Shown here: positions 1-8,033 of the stretch, piece after piece | Layout of the letters: each line of letters opens with the position of its first letter | Position numbering within the stretch: position 1 is the first letter of the stretch | Source: Bacillota bacterium | GTDB lineage: Bacteria; Bacillota; Clostridia; Christensenellales; SZUA-584 | Direction: 5' to 3' | Assembly (NCBI GenBank): GCA_023441905.1 | Contig: JAEZNC010000039.1 | Coordinates: 1 to 16,721 of the forward strand | Length of the DNA stretch: 16,721 bases | Translations under genes and position numbers: made by a program | The notes under the pieces: model-generated | Seen by the model: the letters and a program-made list of their open reading frames with translations, nothing else | Database searches by the model: none | What the model was told of the DNA's origin: nothing

Positions 1-1
1 G

Positions 2-1600
2 TACCGCCGCCGGTTTCAATACATCATGGTGGACGAGTATCAGGACACAAATTCCGTGCAGTACAGCATTGTGCAGCTGCTCGCCCAGGGCAGCGGCAAC
101 ATTTTTGTGGTCGGCGACGACGACCAGTCGATATACGGCTGGCGCGGGGCCGACATCAGCAACATCCTCGGCTTCGAGAAGGATTTTCCGGGCGCACGGG
201 TGATACGGCTTGAGCAGAACTACCGCTCGCATCAGGGAATTCTCGATGCCGCCAACGGCGTAATCCGCCACAACAGCGGCCGTATGGGCAAGGAGCTGTG
301 GTCGAGCAACAAAACGGGGCAGAAACCGCTCGAGTTCGAAGCGGAAAGCGACCTTGAGGAAGCGCAGTTCGTGGCCGAAAAGGTTGCGAGCCTGCTGCGT
401 GAAGGCAAATACACAGCCAGCGATATCGCGGTGCTGTACCGCGTCAACAGCCAGTCGCGCGTGCTGGAAAACAAGCTCAAGGAGCGCGGCGTCCCGTATG
501 TGATATACGGCGGCCAAAGCTTTTATGAACGCAAGGAAATCAAAGACCTGCTCGCCTATTTAAACCTGCTCTGCAACCCGGATGCCGACCTTTGCTTTAT
601 GCGCGCCATCGGCGTGCCCAAGCGCGGTATCGGCGATGTATCGCTGGGTAAACTATATGCGGCGGCACAGGCGCAGCACCGGTCGTTGTGCGATATCTGC
701 ACCACCCCCGAAGGTATGTCTAAAAAGGCGGCCGAGTCGCTGATCGATTTTTGCGGCATGCTTGAGGATATCCGCGTCCAAATGGATACCATGAGTGTGC
801 TGCAGGTTGTGGAACGCGTGTTTGAGGATTCGGGGCTGCGCACGATGATGATTAACGATTCGACGCCCGAAGGCCGCATGCGTCTGCTCAACATCGAAGA
901 ATTTTTTAAGAGCGTATCGGATTTTGAGCGCGATATGCCCGCGCCGCACACACTGGCCGCTTTTTTGGAGCGCAGCGCGCTGATTTCGGATGTGGATGCC
1001 GTGGGCGACGAGGAAGACAAGATTATGCTGATGACGCTGCACAGCGCCAAGGGCCTTGAGTTTCCTGTCGTGTTCATCGTGGGTCTGCAGGAGGGGCTGC
1101 TGCCTCATCAGATCAGCCTGATGGACGGCGATGTGGAGGAAGAACGGCGTCTCTGTTATGTGGGGATGACGCGCGCAAAAAAACGCCTTTATCTTACATG
1201 GAGCACCACGCGTTATGTGCGCATGGGTGCCAATTTTGAGCGCGTCCCGTGCAAGCGCTCGCGCTTTCTCGAGGAGATCCCGGAGGGATGCATGGAAACA
1301 GCGGGCGTTAAGCGGCAGCCCACGCCTTATTTCTCGCATGAACCGGTGAGCCACAGCCCGTATTCTTTTGCGGCGCAGGGAAAGTTAAGCATGCCGTCAT
1401 CCGTGCCCGATTTAAGCAAGAAAGCGGCGCATGCGCCATCGGCTTTTTTGGCGGGCACTGTGGTTTCCCACCCCAAATTTGGCCGCGGTCAAATCGTTTC
1501 AACCAACGGCGAAGGTGAGGAGAAAATCGCCGTGGTGCGCTTTGATACCGCGGGTGAGAAAAAGATGTTTGTGGCGTTCGCGCCATTAGAAATACTGTAA
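2..1600 (+). CDS. pcrA: ATP-dependent DNA helicase PcrA/UvrD family, 5'-truncated by the window
   Basis: This is the C-terminal ~530 residues of a superfamily 1 3'-5' DNA helicase that unwinds DNA in repair and rolling-circle replication. The frame is open to the window edge (YRRRFQYIMVDEYQDTN), so the first in-window ATG at 26 is internal and the true start lies upstream. Visible motifs in order are the Walker B motif DEYQDTN, GDDDQSIYGWRGAD (motif III), QNYRS (motif IV), TLHSAKGLEFPVVF (motif V) and EEERRLCYVGMTRAKKRLYL (motif VI). A C-terminal tail with GTVVSHPKFGRGQI resembles the Tudor-like domain that binds RNA polymerase in PcrA. The ATP-binding Walker A segment is off-window. The gene lies 9 bp before ligA, the usual pcrA-ligA order in Bacillota, which favours PcrA over another UvrD paralogue. 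Confidence 0.95.
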   Translation, partial: YRRRFQYIMVDEYQDTNSVQYSIVQLLAQGSGNIFVVGDDDQSIYGWRGADISNILGFEKDFPGARVIRLEQNYRSHQGILDAANGVIRHNSGRMGKELWSSNKTGQKPLEFEAESDLEEAQFVAEKVASLLREGKYTASDIAVLYRVNSQSRVLENKLKERGVPYVIYGGQSFYERKEIKDLLAYLNLLCNPDADLCFMRAIGVPKRGIGDVSLGKLYAAAQAQHRSLCDICTTPEGMSKKAAESLIDFCGMLEDIRVQMDTMSVLQVVERVFEDSGLRTMMINDSTPEGRMRLLNIEEFFKSVSDFERDMPAPHTLAAFLERSALISDVDAVGDEEDKIMLMTLHSAKGLEFPVVFIVGLQEGLLPHQISLMDGDVEEERRLCYVGMTRAKKRLYLTWSTTRYVRMGANFERVPCKRSRFLEEIPEGCMETAGVKRQPTPYFSHEPVSHSPYSFAAQGKLSMPSSVPDLSKKAAHAPSAFLAGTVVSHPKFGRGQIVSTNGEGEEKIAVVRFDTAGEKKMFVAFAPLEIL

Positions 1601-1609
1601 GGAACAATT

Positions 1610-3568
1610 ATGGACGAAGCAACCCGGCGCATTGACGCACTGATCGAAAAGCTCAATGAGCATATTTATCGCTATTACACGCTCGACAGCCCGTCAGTCA
1701 GCGATGCCGAATATGACGCGCTCTATGATGAGCTCGAGAGACTCGAAAAGCAGACCGGCACCGTGCGGCCCGATTCGCCTACCCTTCGCATCGGCGGCGA
1801 TGTGCTGCCCGGCTTTGAAAAACAGGCGCACTTAAGCCCGCTCTTCAGCCTCGACAAGGTACGCAGCGAAGACGAGCTCGCCGCGTGGGAAGCGCGCGCA
1901 CGCAAGTTTTCTGCCGAGCCTTTCAGGTATGTGGTTGAGTACAAATTTGACGGTCTTACCGTCAATCTGCGTTATGAGAACGGCCTGCTCGTTTCCGCCG
2001 CCACGCGCGGTGACGGCAGTGTGGGTGAAGTCATCACCAAACAGGTGATGACGATCAAATCGGTGCCGCTGTCCATTCCTTATAAGGGGCGGCTCGAGGT
2101 GCAGGGTGAAGGCATTATGCGCCTGTCTGCGCTGAAAAAATACAATGAGTCGGCCGACGAGCCGCTTAAAAACGCACGCAACGCAGCAGCCGGTGCGCTG
2201 CGCAACCTCGACCCCGCTGAAACCGCACGGCGAAACCTGAGCTTGATTTGTTACAGCGTCGGGTTTATTGAAGACGCGCCGTTCACCACGCATATGCAGA
2301 TGCTTGATTTCCTGCGCGAGAACCACTTTCCGGTCAGCAGCTTCACACAAAACGCAGACAGCATCGCCGAGGTTGTTACAATAGTGAACAAAGCCGAACA
2401 ATCCCGTTCATCGCTTGATTACCTGATTGACGGTGCGGTAATCAAGATCGATCGTTTTGCGGTGCGCGAGCAGCTCGGTTTTACGCAGAAATTCCCGCGT
2501 TGGGCCGTGGCTTACAAGTTCGCGGCCGATGAAAAAACGACCACGCTCGTTGACGTGATCTGGCAGGTCGGGCGCACCGGCAAAATCACACCGGGCGCGC
2601 TGCTCGAGCCGGTGGATATCGGCGGCGTATCGGTATCGCGCGCGACGCTCAACAACGTGGGCGATATACAAAGAAAAAAGCTCAAAAAGAACGCACGCGT
2701 GTTTATTCGCCGCTCGGGCGACGTGATTCCCGAAATTCTCGGTGTGGCGGAATACACAGCCGATTCTCATGATATCGAAATTCCCGATGTCTGCCCCGCC
2801 TGCGGCCATCCCCTCGTGGAAAAAGGCGCGCATCTGTTCTGTGAGAATCCGCTCGTCTGCCGCCCGCAGCTCACACGCGCTGTGGCCCATTTTGCCTCGC
2901 GCGACGCGATGAACATCGAAACCTTCTCAGATAAGACGGCCGAAGCGTTTTACGACCACCTGGGGCTTTCCGACGTATCCGACCTCTATTATTTAGACTA
3001 CGAACAGATCAAAACACTGCCCGGCTTCGGCCCGAAGAAATCGGATAATTTGCGAAACGCTATTGAAAAAAGCAAGCATAGGCCGCTCGGCAGCTTCATC
3101 TACGCGCTCGGCATACCCGGTATCGGCACCAAGACCGGCAAAGATCTGGCCGCCAAATACCAGAGCATGGACGCGCTGATGCAGGCTGATATGGACAGCC
3201 TCATTGCCATTGACGGCATTGGCGATACGCTCGCGCAAAATATCGATGAGTTCTTCGCGGACAGCCGCGTGCGCGGCATTGTGGCACGCATGCTTGAGGC
3301 CGGTGTGGCTCCCGTTTTTGAGCAAGTTAAGGCCGCAGATTCCGCGTTATCCGGCAAAAAAGTTGTGCTCACGGGCACGCTCTCAAAATACACGCGCAAA
3401 GAAGCGTCTGACATCATTGAGTCGCTCGGCGGCGAGATTGTCTCGTCGGTCAGCAAGAACACCGATATCGTGCTCGCGGGTGAGAGCGCGGGCAGCAAGC
3501 TCGACAAAGCGCAAGCGCTCGGCATCACGGTGATTGACGAAGCTCAGTTTGAACAGATGATCAAATAG
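1610..3568 (+). CDS. ligA: NAD-dependent DNA ligase LigA
   Basis: LigA seals nicks in duplex DNA during replication and repair, using NAD+ to adenylate itself. The 652-residue length is normal for the family. Visible parts: an N-terminal NMN-binding Ia segment (HIYRYYTLDSPSVSDAEYDALYDE); the adenylation motif YKFDG with Lys112; an OB-fold region; a four-cysteine zinc site at Cys395, Cys398, Cys411 and Cys417 (CX2CX12CX5C); helix-hairpin-helix repeats (LPGFGPKKSDNL, IPGIGTKTGKDL, IDGIGDTLAQNI); and a C-terminal BRCT domain from about residue 576 (LSGKKVVLTGTLS). The active-site sequence VEYKFDGLTV and the LEVQGEG motif differ from the commoner ELKIDGLA and RGEV, but the key Lys and acidic residues remain. 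The ATG has a GGA-type ribosome site overlapping the pcrA stop, so the two genes are probably co-transcribed. Confidence 0.97.
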   Translation: MDEATRRIDALIEKLNEHIYRYYTLDSPSVSDAEYDALYDELERLEKQTGTVRPDSPTLRIGGDVLPGFEKQAHLSPLFSLDKVRSEDELAAWEARARKFSAEPFRYVVEYKFDGLTVNLRYENGLLVSAATRGDGSVGEVITKQVMTIKSVPLSIPYKGRLEVQGEGIMRLSALKKYNESADEPLKNARNAAAGALRNLDPAETARRNLSLICYSVGFIEDAPFTTHMQMLDFLRENHFPVSSFTQNADSIAEVVTIVNKAEQSRSSLDYLIDGAVIKIDRFAVREQLGFTQKFPRWAVAYKFAADEKTTTLVDVIWQVGRTGKITPGALLEPVDIGGVSVSRATLNNVGDIQRKKLKKNARVFIRRSGDVIPEILGVAEYTADSHDIEIPDVCPACGHPLVEKGAHLFCENPLVCRPQLTRAVAHFASRDAMNIETFSDKTAEAFYDHLGLSDVSDLYYLDYEQIKTLPGFGPKKSDNLRNAIEKSKHRPLGSFIYALGIPGIGTKTGKDLAAKYQSMDALMQADMDSLIAIDGIGDTLAQNIDEFFADSRVRGIVARMLEAGVAPVFEQVKAADSALSGKKVVLTGTLSKYTRKEASDIIESLGGEIVSSVSKNTDIVLAGESAGSKLDKAQALGITVIDEAQFEQMIK

Positions 3569-3656
3569 CCGCTATCCTTCATGTTGTACACCATTAGGCT
3601 TATGTCTTGAGATAATATACTCTTCTTAATTGCGTATTATTTTTGGAGGTAGTGAT

Positions 3657-4313
3657 ATGACTCATGCCGTTAAAAGCCGCGGTATCATTTTTTTGTTGTT
3701 GGCGCTGCTCGCGTTCTGTGGCCTTGGCCTTGAGCTGATACTCGCGCTGTTCATCGAACCCTTGCTGTTCGGCAAAGCCCTGCCTGATTTCACGGTGTTC
3801 GAAAACATCGCTCACTGGTGCCTGACCTGCATTGTTTGGGCAGCCGTCGCGTTTGTCCTGCTGCGCAGCTCTCAGAAGCTGGGCTTCGATCCGCTGAGCC
3901 AAAAGGAGAAAATCAGCACAGGTCGTTGGCTGGCCGCCACGCTGCTGGCTGTCAGCGTCGCGGTTAGCGTTTGGGACTGGAACGGCATCAAGATCATCAA
4001 AGAATTCGAATACAACGGTCTGCTGAAATTCATTTTTCAGTATATCTATTACATTTTCGAAGCGGTTCTGGTGCTGCTGATCATCATATTCGGCCAGCAA
4101 GCCGGAGAGCTTTGGTTCAAAAACCGGCATGTCCCCTGGGGCGGTATTCTCGCCGCACTCACATGGGGGATCGTTCACAGCCTGACAAAAGGCGACTTGC
4201 TGATCGGCTTGATTGCCTGTTTTGGTGCTTTGCTGTACGGCATCGCTTATCTGGTCGTGAAAAGAAATGTTTTTATCGCCTACCCGCTTATCCTTCTTAT
4301 GTTCATCGTGTGA
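3657..4313 (+). CDS. CPBP-like polytopic membrane protein with degenerate protease motifs
   Basis: A 218-residue integral membrane protein with about seven hydrophobic segments (near residues 9-35, 51-70, 90-107, 121-145, 160-175, 180-200 and 204-218). The C-terminal half has the layout of CPBP (CAAX protease and bacteriocin-processing) proteins: GQQAGELWFKN in place of the EExxxR motif, then TWGIVH, which fits the FxxxH motif with Trp for Phe. Only one Glu of the first pair is retained, so intramembrane proteolysis is uncertain. The start chosen is ATG 3657, seven bases after a strong GGAGG (3645-3649); an upstream in-frame TTG at 3630 has no comparable site. It follows ligA by 88 bp and precedes a GNAT gene by 44 bp. 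The substrate is unknown. Confidence 0.75.
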   Translation: MTHAVKSRGIIFLLLALLAFCGLGLELILALFIEPLLFGKALPDFTVFENIAHWCLTCIVWAAVAFVLLRSSQKLGFDPLSQKEKISTGRWLAATLLAVSVAVSVWDWNGIKIIKEFEYNGLLKFIFQYIYYIFEAVLVLLIIIFGQQAGELWFKNRHVPWGGILAALTWGIVHSLTKGDLLIGLIACFGALLYGIAYLVVKRNVFIAYPLILLMFIV

Positions 4314-4357
4314 TAGAAAATACCTGTGGCTATTTTAGTTTGTGTTTAGAGGTGACT

Positions 4358-4753
4358 ATGGATATACGGTTATACTCCGCGCAGGATGAAAACCGCTTGC
4401 ATGAGCTGCTGCTGAGTGAAGGCGACGACTGGTCTTGCTATTCTGCCAAGGCCGCTTTTGTAAAATACAAATGCGCTCTGCAAAGCTCCCTCGTCTATGT
4501 GGCTTACGAAGCAGAAACGCTGTGCGGCTATGTGCGCTGCCGCGATGATGACGGCTTTGGTATCTATGTTTACGACCTGCTTGTGGAAAAAGCCTTTCGG
4601 GGGCATTCCATCGGCAGACTGCTGATGGAACGGGTCTGCGCCGATTTTCCTTCCGACACCGTTTATGTGATGAGCGGCGTGGATGGTTATTACGCGAAGC
4701 TGGGTTACCCCAAAGAAGGGTCCATATACCAAGTGAAACCTGTGGCTGAATAA
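4358..4753 (+). CDS. GNAT-family N-acetyltransferase
   Basis: A 131-residue protein with the Gcn5-related acetyltransferase fold, which transfers an acetyl group from acetyl-CoA to an amine. The acetyl-CoA-binding motif A is seen at residues 70-93 (YVYDLLVEKAFRGHSIGRLL). The family loop RxxGxG/A reads R81-G-H-S84-I-G86, so the first Gly is replaced by Ser. A C-terminal GVDGYYAKLGY matches the usual motif B tail (Y..LGF/Y). The frame is open far upstream over the preceding gene, but ATG 4358 with an AGAGGTG ribosome site is the credible start. It lies between the CPBP-like gene and a small hypothetical gene, with short gaps, so these may be one transcript. The substrate cannot be inferred. Confidence 0.88.
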   Translation: MDIRLYSAQDENRLHELLLSEGDDWSCYSAKAAFVKYKCALQSSLVYVAYEAETLCGYVRCRDDDGFGIYVYDLLVEKAFRGHSIGRLLMERVCADFPSDTVYVMSGVDGYYAKLGYPKEGSIYQVKPVAE

Positions 4754-4764
4754 GGAGCGATGTT

Positions 4765-5202
4765 ATGATGCATACCTATCTTTTACCGGGCAGGGCGTGG
4801 CAAGCCGGCGGCATTTTTTACGATGAAAATGGCCAAGCTTTCCCGCTCACCGGCTGCTCATATGTTACGCGCAGCGACGGTGAGTGGACGCTCGATGCCT
4901 CGATGGATGTCCAGTTTGAGTCGCCCGTGCATCTGTGCAACACATACACAATTCACAGCACGGATGCCGAGCACACGCTCGCATGGACATCCTTTAACCC
5001 TGCTCTCGGACAGCTTAAAGGCACATTCAGCATCATTGGCACTTACATCATTTCGGTGTATTCATCGGAGGATGGCGCATACAGCGGCTCTGAAACGCTG
5101 ATTCAAGTTGACGAGAACACCTATCACAACGTCGGTGTCGCGTTTCACAACGGAAAGCGGCTGTCTGCGTGGACAGTTGTTCTCACATCTGAGCAAAACT
5201 GA
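4765..5202 (+). CDS. Uncharacterised 145-residue protein, probably all-beta
   Basis: I do not recognise the family with certainty. There is no signal peptide or membrane segment, so it is likely cytoplasmic. Alternating hydrophobic and polar runs (LAWTSFNPALGQLKGTFSII, GTYIISVYSSEDGAYSGSETL, QVDENTYHNVGVAFHNG) suggest a small lipocalin-like or beta-barrel fold, a guess from pattern only. AAGGAG overlapping the previous stop serves the ATGATG start at 4765 (4768 is equally possible). The gap to the GNAT gene is 11 bp, so translational coupling with it is likely. It is the last forward gene before the convergent murC, with a terminator hairpin about 210 bp downstream. Confidence 0.75.
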   Translation: MMHTYLLPGRAWQAGGIFYDENGQAFPLTGCSYVTRSDGEWTLDASMDVQFESPVHLCNTYTIHSTDAEHTLAWTSFNPALGQLKGTFSIIGTYIISVYSSEDGAYSGSETLIQVDENTYHNVGVAFHNGKRLSAWTVVLTSEQN

Positions 5203-5240
5203 CCTCACAACCTTAACTTATGTGATATTATGTCTCTTTT

Positions 5241-5549
5241 TGTTCTATTTTGTCGATCAAAATGGACAAGTCAAATGCTGTTTTAGATCGAAGGCATGCT
5301 TATAACAGCATCATAACGAGCTTACGATTCAGTCTCACCGTTCAGTCTTACCAATCGAAGGCCTCGATTGTTGATATCGCAGCGGCTGGTGACATATCAT
5401 TTCATACAAAAAGGCTTCCGATTGTTCGGAAGCCTTCACTTTTGATAGCGCAGACGCTGTGAAATGCCGTTCAGCAGCCCTTTATACCGTCTGTTTAAGC
5501 CGTTTGGGTGATGACATTACTGTTTCTTAGCGTAAATGTTCTATTTTGT
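5241..5549. repeat. 13-bp direct repeat pair bracketing ~283 bp
   Basis: TGTTCTATTTTGT occurs at 5241-5253 and again exactly at 5537-5549. The enclosed segment also holds a short inverted repeat and a tandem repeat. No terminal inverted repeats adjoin the copies, so this is a repeat pair rather than a demonstrated mobile element. Confidence 0.45.
5411..5436. terminator. Bidirectional rho-independent terminator hairpin between convergent genes
   Basis: A perfect 11-bp stem, AAGGCTTCCGA (5411-5421) and TCGGAAGCCTT (5426-5436), with a four-base loop. On the minus strand it is followed by a TTTTT tract and lies about 150 nt past the murC stop. On the plus strand it is followed by CACTTTT, a weaker tract. 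It probably ends murC transcription and may also stop readthrough from the forward genes. Confidence 0.85.
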
Positions 5550-5588
5550 TATATTTTGCATCTAATTGTCGCATTTTCTGTGGGCGCG

Positions 5589-6953
5589 CTACAGCAGCTT
5601 TTTCGTCTCTCTGTCCACGCTGCCGGACCCAAGCGTCACCACGATGTCGCCCGGAACCGCGTTTTCATCGAGATATGCGCTGATTTCCTCAAATGTCGGG
5701 ATATACTTGCAGTCTGCATTGGGGCTGATGGCCGCCACGAGGTCACGCGCGTGAATCTCGCCGCGGTCGATATCGCGGCCCGGATAGATATCGGGCACGA
5801 GTACCATGTCCGCATCACCAAAGCTCACAGCGTATTTGTCCTTGAGCGTTTTCGCACGTGTGTACGAGTTGCATTGGAACACGACCCACAGCTTTTTATG
5901 CGGATACTTGGACGCCGCATTGAGACACGCCATGATTTCGCTCGGGTGGTGCGCGTAGTCGTGAATCACCTTCACACCGTTCTTCTCGCCCACCAGCTCA
6001 AACCGACGCCCCGCAAGGTGATACTTTTTCAGCGCCTTCGCCGCATCCTCAAGACTGATGCCAAACACCTCACTGCAAACCGTCATCGCGGCAAGCGCGT
6101 TGGCCATGTTGTGCCGCCCCACCACATTGAGTTTTACGCGGGCACTGTCTTTGGGTGAAACCACATCAAACTCGGGACAGCCCATTTCGTCATACGTCTC
6201 ATTCTGAGCGGTGTACACCGCATTTTCAAAGCCGTATGTCACCACACTGCGCCCGCAGCTTTTTGCCACATCCGTCACGAGCGGATCGTGTACATTGGCA
6301 AACAGCACGCCGGTTGGCGGCAGCAGTGCCGCAAACGCTTTGAAAGTCTCGACGATTTCATCGATGCTCTTGTAATAGTCCAAATGATCGTCATCGATAT
6401 TGTTAATCAGTATATGCGTGGGCGACAGCTTTAAAAAGCTGCCCACGTATTCGCAGGCTTCCGTTAAAAAAGCAGGGTAATCGCCAATGGCAACGCCGCC
6501 GCCCAAAAAATCCACCATGCCGCCCACATGAACGGTCAGGTTTACGGCGCACTCGCGCAGAATCAGCGCACACATCGACGTGATCGTGGTTTTTCCGTGG
6601 CAGCCCGCAATGCCGATCACCGTTTCAAACTGACGACTTATCTGTCCAAGCAGCTCGGAGCGCTCCAGCATCGGGAGCCCAAGCTCTCTGGCCTTGTCGT
6701 ATTCCACGTTGCCCGGCTTGATCGCTGCGGAATAAATCACCAGCGACGCGTCGCCCAGATTTTTCGCATCGTGCCCGATGACAAACGGCACGTTTTCACT
6801 TTCAAGTTTTTTCGTAAAAGCCGATTCCGTAATATCAGACCCTTGAGCGATATACCCAAGGTTTTTGAGTATGATCGCGAGGCCGCTCATGCTGCAGCCG
6901 CCGATACCGATAAAATGAACAATCTTTCCTTTATAATCCTGTAAAGAAATCAT
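5589..6953 (-). CDS. murC: UDP-N-acetylmuramate--L-alanine ligase MurC
   Basis: MurC is the cytoplasmic ATP-dependent ligase that adds L-alanine to UDP-MurNAc, the first amino-acid step of peptidoglycan precursor synthesis. The 454-residue length is typical. Visible are the N-terminal Rossmann segment for UDP-MurNAc (KIVHFIGIGGCSMSGLA), the ATP P-loop GIAGCHGKTT at about residues 114-123, the central-domain motif NNIDDDHLDYY, and the Mur-ligase C-terminal motif IHDYAHHPSEI. The start chosen is ATG 6953, preceded at five bases by GAGG; the in-frame GTG at 6959 overlaps that ribosome site. The related ligase Mpl is less likely in this lineage. The gene diverges from purR and has its own good promoter. 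Confidence 0.95.
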   Translation of the reverse strand: MISLQDYKGKIVHFIGIGGCSMSGLAIILKNLGYIAQGSDITESAFTKKLESENVPFVIGHDAKNLGDASLVIYSAAIKPGNVEYDKARELGLPMLERSELLGQISRQFETVIGIAGCHGKTTITSMCALILRECAVNLTVHVGGMVDFLGGGVAIGDYPAFLTEACEYVGSFLKLSPTHILINNIDDDHLDYYKSIDEIVETFKAFAALLPPTGVLFANVHDPLVTDVAKSCGRSVVTYGFENAVYTAQNETYDEMGCPEFDVVSPKDSARVKLNVVGRHNMANALAAMTVCSEVFGISLEDAAKALKKYHLAGRRFELVGEKNGVKVIHDYAHHPSEIMACLNAASKYPHKKLWVVFQCNSYTRAKTLKDKYAVSFGDADMVLVPDIYPGRDIDRGEIHARDLVAAISPNADCKYIPTFEEISAYLDENAVPGDIVVTLGSGSVDRETKKLL

Positions 6954-6997
6954 AGACACCTCGTTATGTCATATGCTATTAAACCGTATATCACTGC

Positions 6998-7027
6998 ATT
7001 ATACTCCATACATCGCGTGAATATCAA
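6998..7027 (-). promoter_or_regulatory. Sigma-A-type promoter of murC
   Basis: On the minus strand, TTGATA (7022-7027) and TATAAT (6998-7003) are separated by 18 bp. The expected transcript start near 6991 leaves a leader of about 38 nt before the murC ATG. Confidence 0.75.
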
Positions 7028-7045
7028 TAAAAAAAGCTTTTACTA

Positions 7046-7074
7046 TTTAAAAAATGCCCGACAGGTTTTATAAT
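7046..7074 (+). promoter_or_regulatory. Sigma-A-type promoter of purR
   Basis: TTTAAA (7046-7051, four of six consensus bases) and a perfect TATAAT (7069-7074) are 17 bp apart. It is back to back with the murC promoter, with about 18 bp between the two -35 elements. The expected start near 7081 gives a short leader to the ATG at 7107. Confidence 0.65.
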
Positions 7075-7106
7075 GGTCATGTATTATATCAAAGGGGGCC
7101 GTATAA

Positions 7107-7913
7107 ATGGATAAGGCCGACAGGAAAACGCGGCTCGCCGTTGTGGCTGCAATGCTCACGCGAGAGCCCGGCAAAACATTTTCGCTCAAGATATTCTGTG
7201 ATATGTTCGGTGCCGCCAAATCCACAATGAGCGAAGATATCGCCATTTTGAAAAGCATGTTCAAAACATACGGCCAAGGCGATGTGGATGTCACGCTTGG
7301 CGCGGGCGGCGGCGTGCGTTTTATACCCGTAGTGCCCGAGCCTTCGCGAAAGGCCGTGCTCCAAGATATTGCCGAAAAGCTGTCGGACCCCACGCGCATT
7401 CTGCCCGGGGGCTATATCTACACCGTTGATATATTTTCCAACCCCAAATATGTCGTGCCCATGGCCGAGATACTGGCCGGCATGTTTATTAAAACGAACC
7501 CGGATTTTGTTGCAACCGTGGAAACGAAAGGCGTTGCGCTCGCGTTGTTTGTGGCGCGTGCTCTCTCCAAGCCGCTGGTCATTGCACGCCGTGAACTGCG
7601 AATCACCGAAGGTTCCGTCGTCACGATCAACTATTTAACCGGTTCTTCAAGGCGCATGATGACAATGTCACTGTCCAAACGCGCTGTGGCTGCGGGCCAA
7701 AAAGCTTTGCTGATTGACGACTTCATAGCGGGCGGAGGCACGGTTCATGCGCTGTGCGAAATGATGAAGGAATTCTCCGTCACCGTTGTCGGATGCGGTG
7801 CAGGCATTGTAACGCGCACGCCTGAAAAAAAGCAGATCGATAATTTCAAAGCGCTGCTGATGCTCGACAGCGTCGACTCGTCAAACGAACAAATTGTGAT
7901 TAAACCCCTGTAA
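7107..7913 (+). CDS. purR: Purine operon repressor PurR (Bacillus type)
   Basis: Bacillus-type PurR represses purine biosynthesis and salvage genes; PRPP binding lowers its DNA affinity. The 268-residue length fits the family. An N-terminal winged-helix region covers about residues 1-75 (RKTRLAVVAAMLTREPGKTFSL, then KSTMSEDIAILK). The rest is a type I phosphoribosyltransferase-like domain carrying the PRPP-binding motif LLIDDFIAGGGT at about 201-212, which is clearly preserved. The start is ATG 7107 with an AAAGGGGG ribosome site. purR diverges from murC. I see no full pair of PurBoxes in the shared upstream region, so autoregulation is not shown by sequence. Confidence 0.95.
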   Translation: MDKADRKTRLAVVAAMLTREPGKTFSLKIFCDMFGAAKSTMSEDIAILKSMFKTYGQGDVDVTLGAGGGVRFIPVVPEPSRKAVLQDIAEKLSDPTRILPGGYIYTVDIFSNPKYVVPMAEILAGMFIKTNPDFVATVETKGVALALFVARALSKPLVIARRELRITEGSVVTINYLTGSSRRMMTMSLSKRAVAAGQKALLIDDFIAGGGTVHALCEMMKEFSVTVVGCGAGIVTRTPEKKQIDNFKALLMLDSVDSSNEQIVIKPL

Positions 7914-7994
7914 ACAACGGGACCACAATCGACATTATCCGTCGCAGACATTGACTATTTTTGTCGAAAAAACCAAAAGCCGTGACGAAAAGTG

Positions 7995-8028
7995 TATAAT
8001 TAACCTACATTACTTCACAACCGGAGGT
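7995..8028 (+). promoter_or_regulatory. -10 element and strong RBS of the PAS/GAF gene
   Basis: A perfect TATAAT (7995-8000) lies 34 bp before the ATG, and GGAGGT (8023-8028) lies five bases before it. No good -35 element is found 16-18 bp upstream; TTGACT at 7951 is 38 bp away and too far. An activator or alternative promoter architecture is possible. Confidence 0.45.
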
Positions 8029-8033
8029 ACTGT

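Larger units (their letters stand above)
5203..5588. other. Gene-free convergent intergenic region with short repeats
   Basis: This 386-bp gap lies between the ends of two convergent genes. I see no credible coding frame. It holds an exact 13-bp direct repeat TGTTCTATTTTGT (5241-5253 and 5537-5549), an inverted repeat ATGCTGTT/AACAGCAT (5275-5282 and 5304-5311), a 13-bp-period tandem repeat TTCAGTCTYACC (5328-5339 and 5341-5352), a near-palindrome AATCGAAGGCCTCGATT, and the terminator hairpin at 5411-5436. Confidence 0.7.

Noticed and set aside
653..1354. A 233-residue minus-strand frame inside the helicase gene
   Set aside because: The sense strand carries conserved helicase motifs; the antisense frame is His/Arg-rich noise typical of GC-rich genes.
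3971..4753. A 260-residue forward frame covering the GNAT region and part of the preceding gene
   Set aside because: The first ~130 codons are an out-of-frame shadow of the CPBP-like gene; the GNAT domain and its ribosome site begin at 4358.
5508..6158. A 216-residue plus-strand frame opposite murC
   Set aside because: It lies antisense to conserved murC sequence, has no ribosome site and no recognisable domain.
7051..7068. A CCGA-containing stretch as a PurBox for purR autoregulation
   Set aside because: Only a short core matches and no second box in proper orientation and spacing was found.
7951..8000. TTGACT and TATAAT as a promoter pair for the PAS/GAF gene
   Set aside because: The two elements are 38 bp apart, far beyond the 16-18 bp needed.
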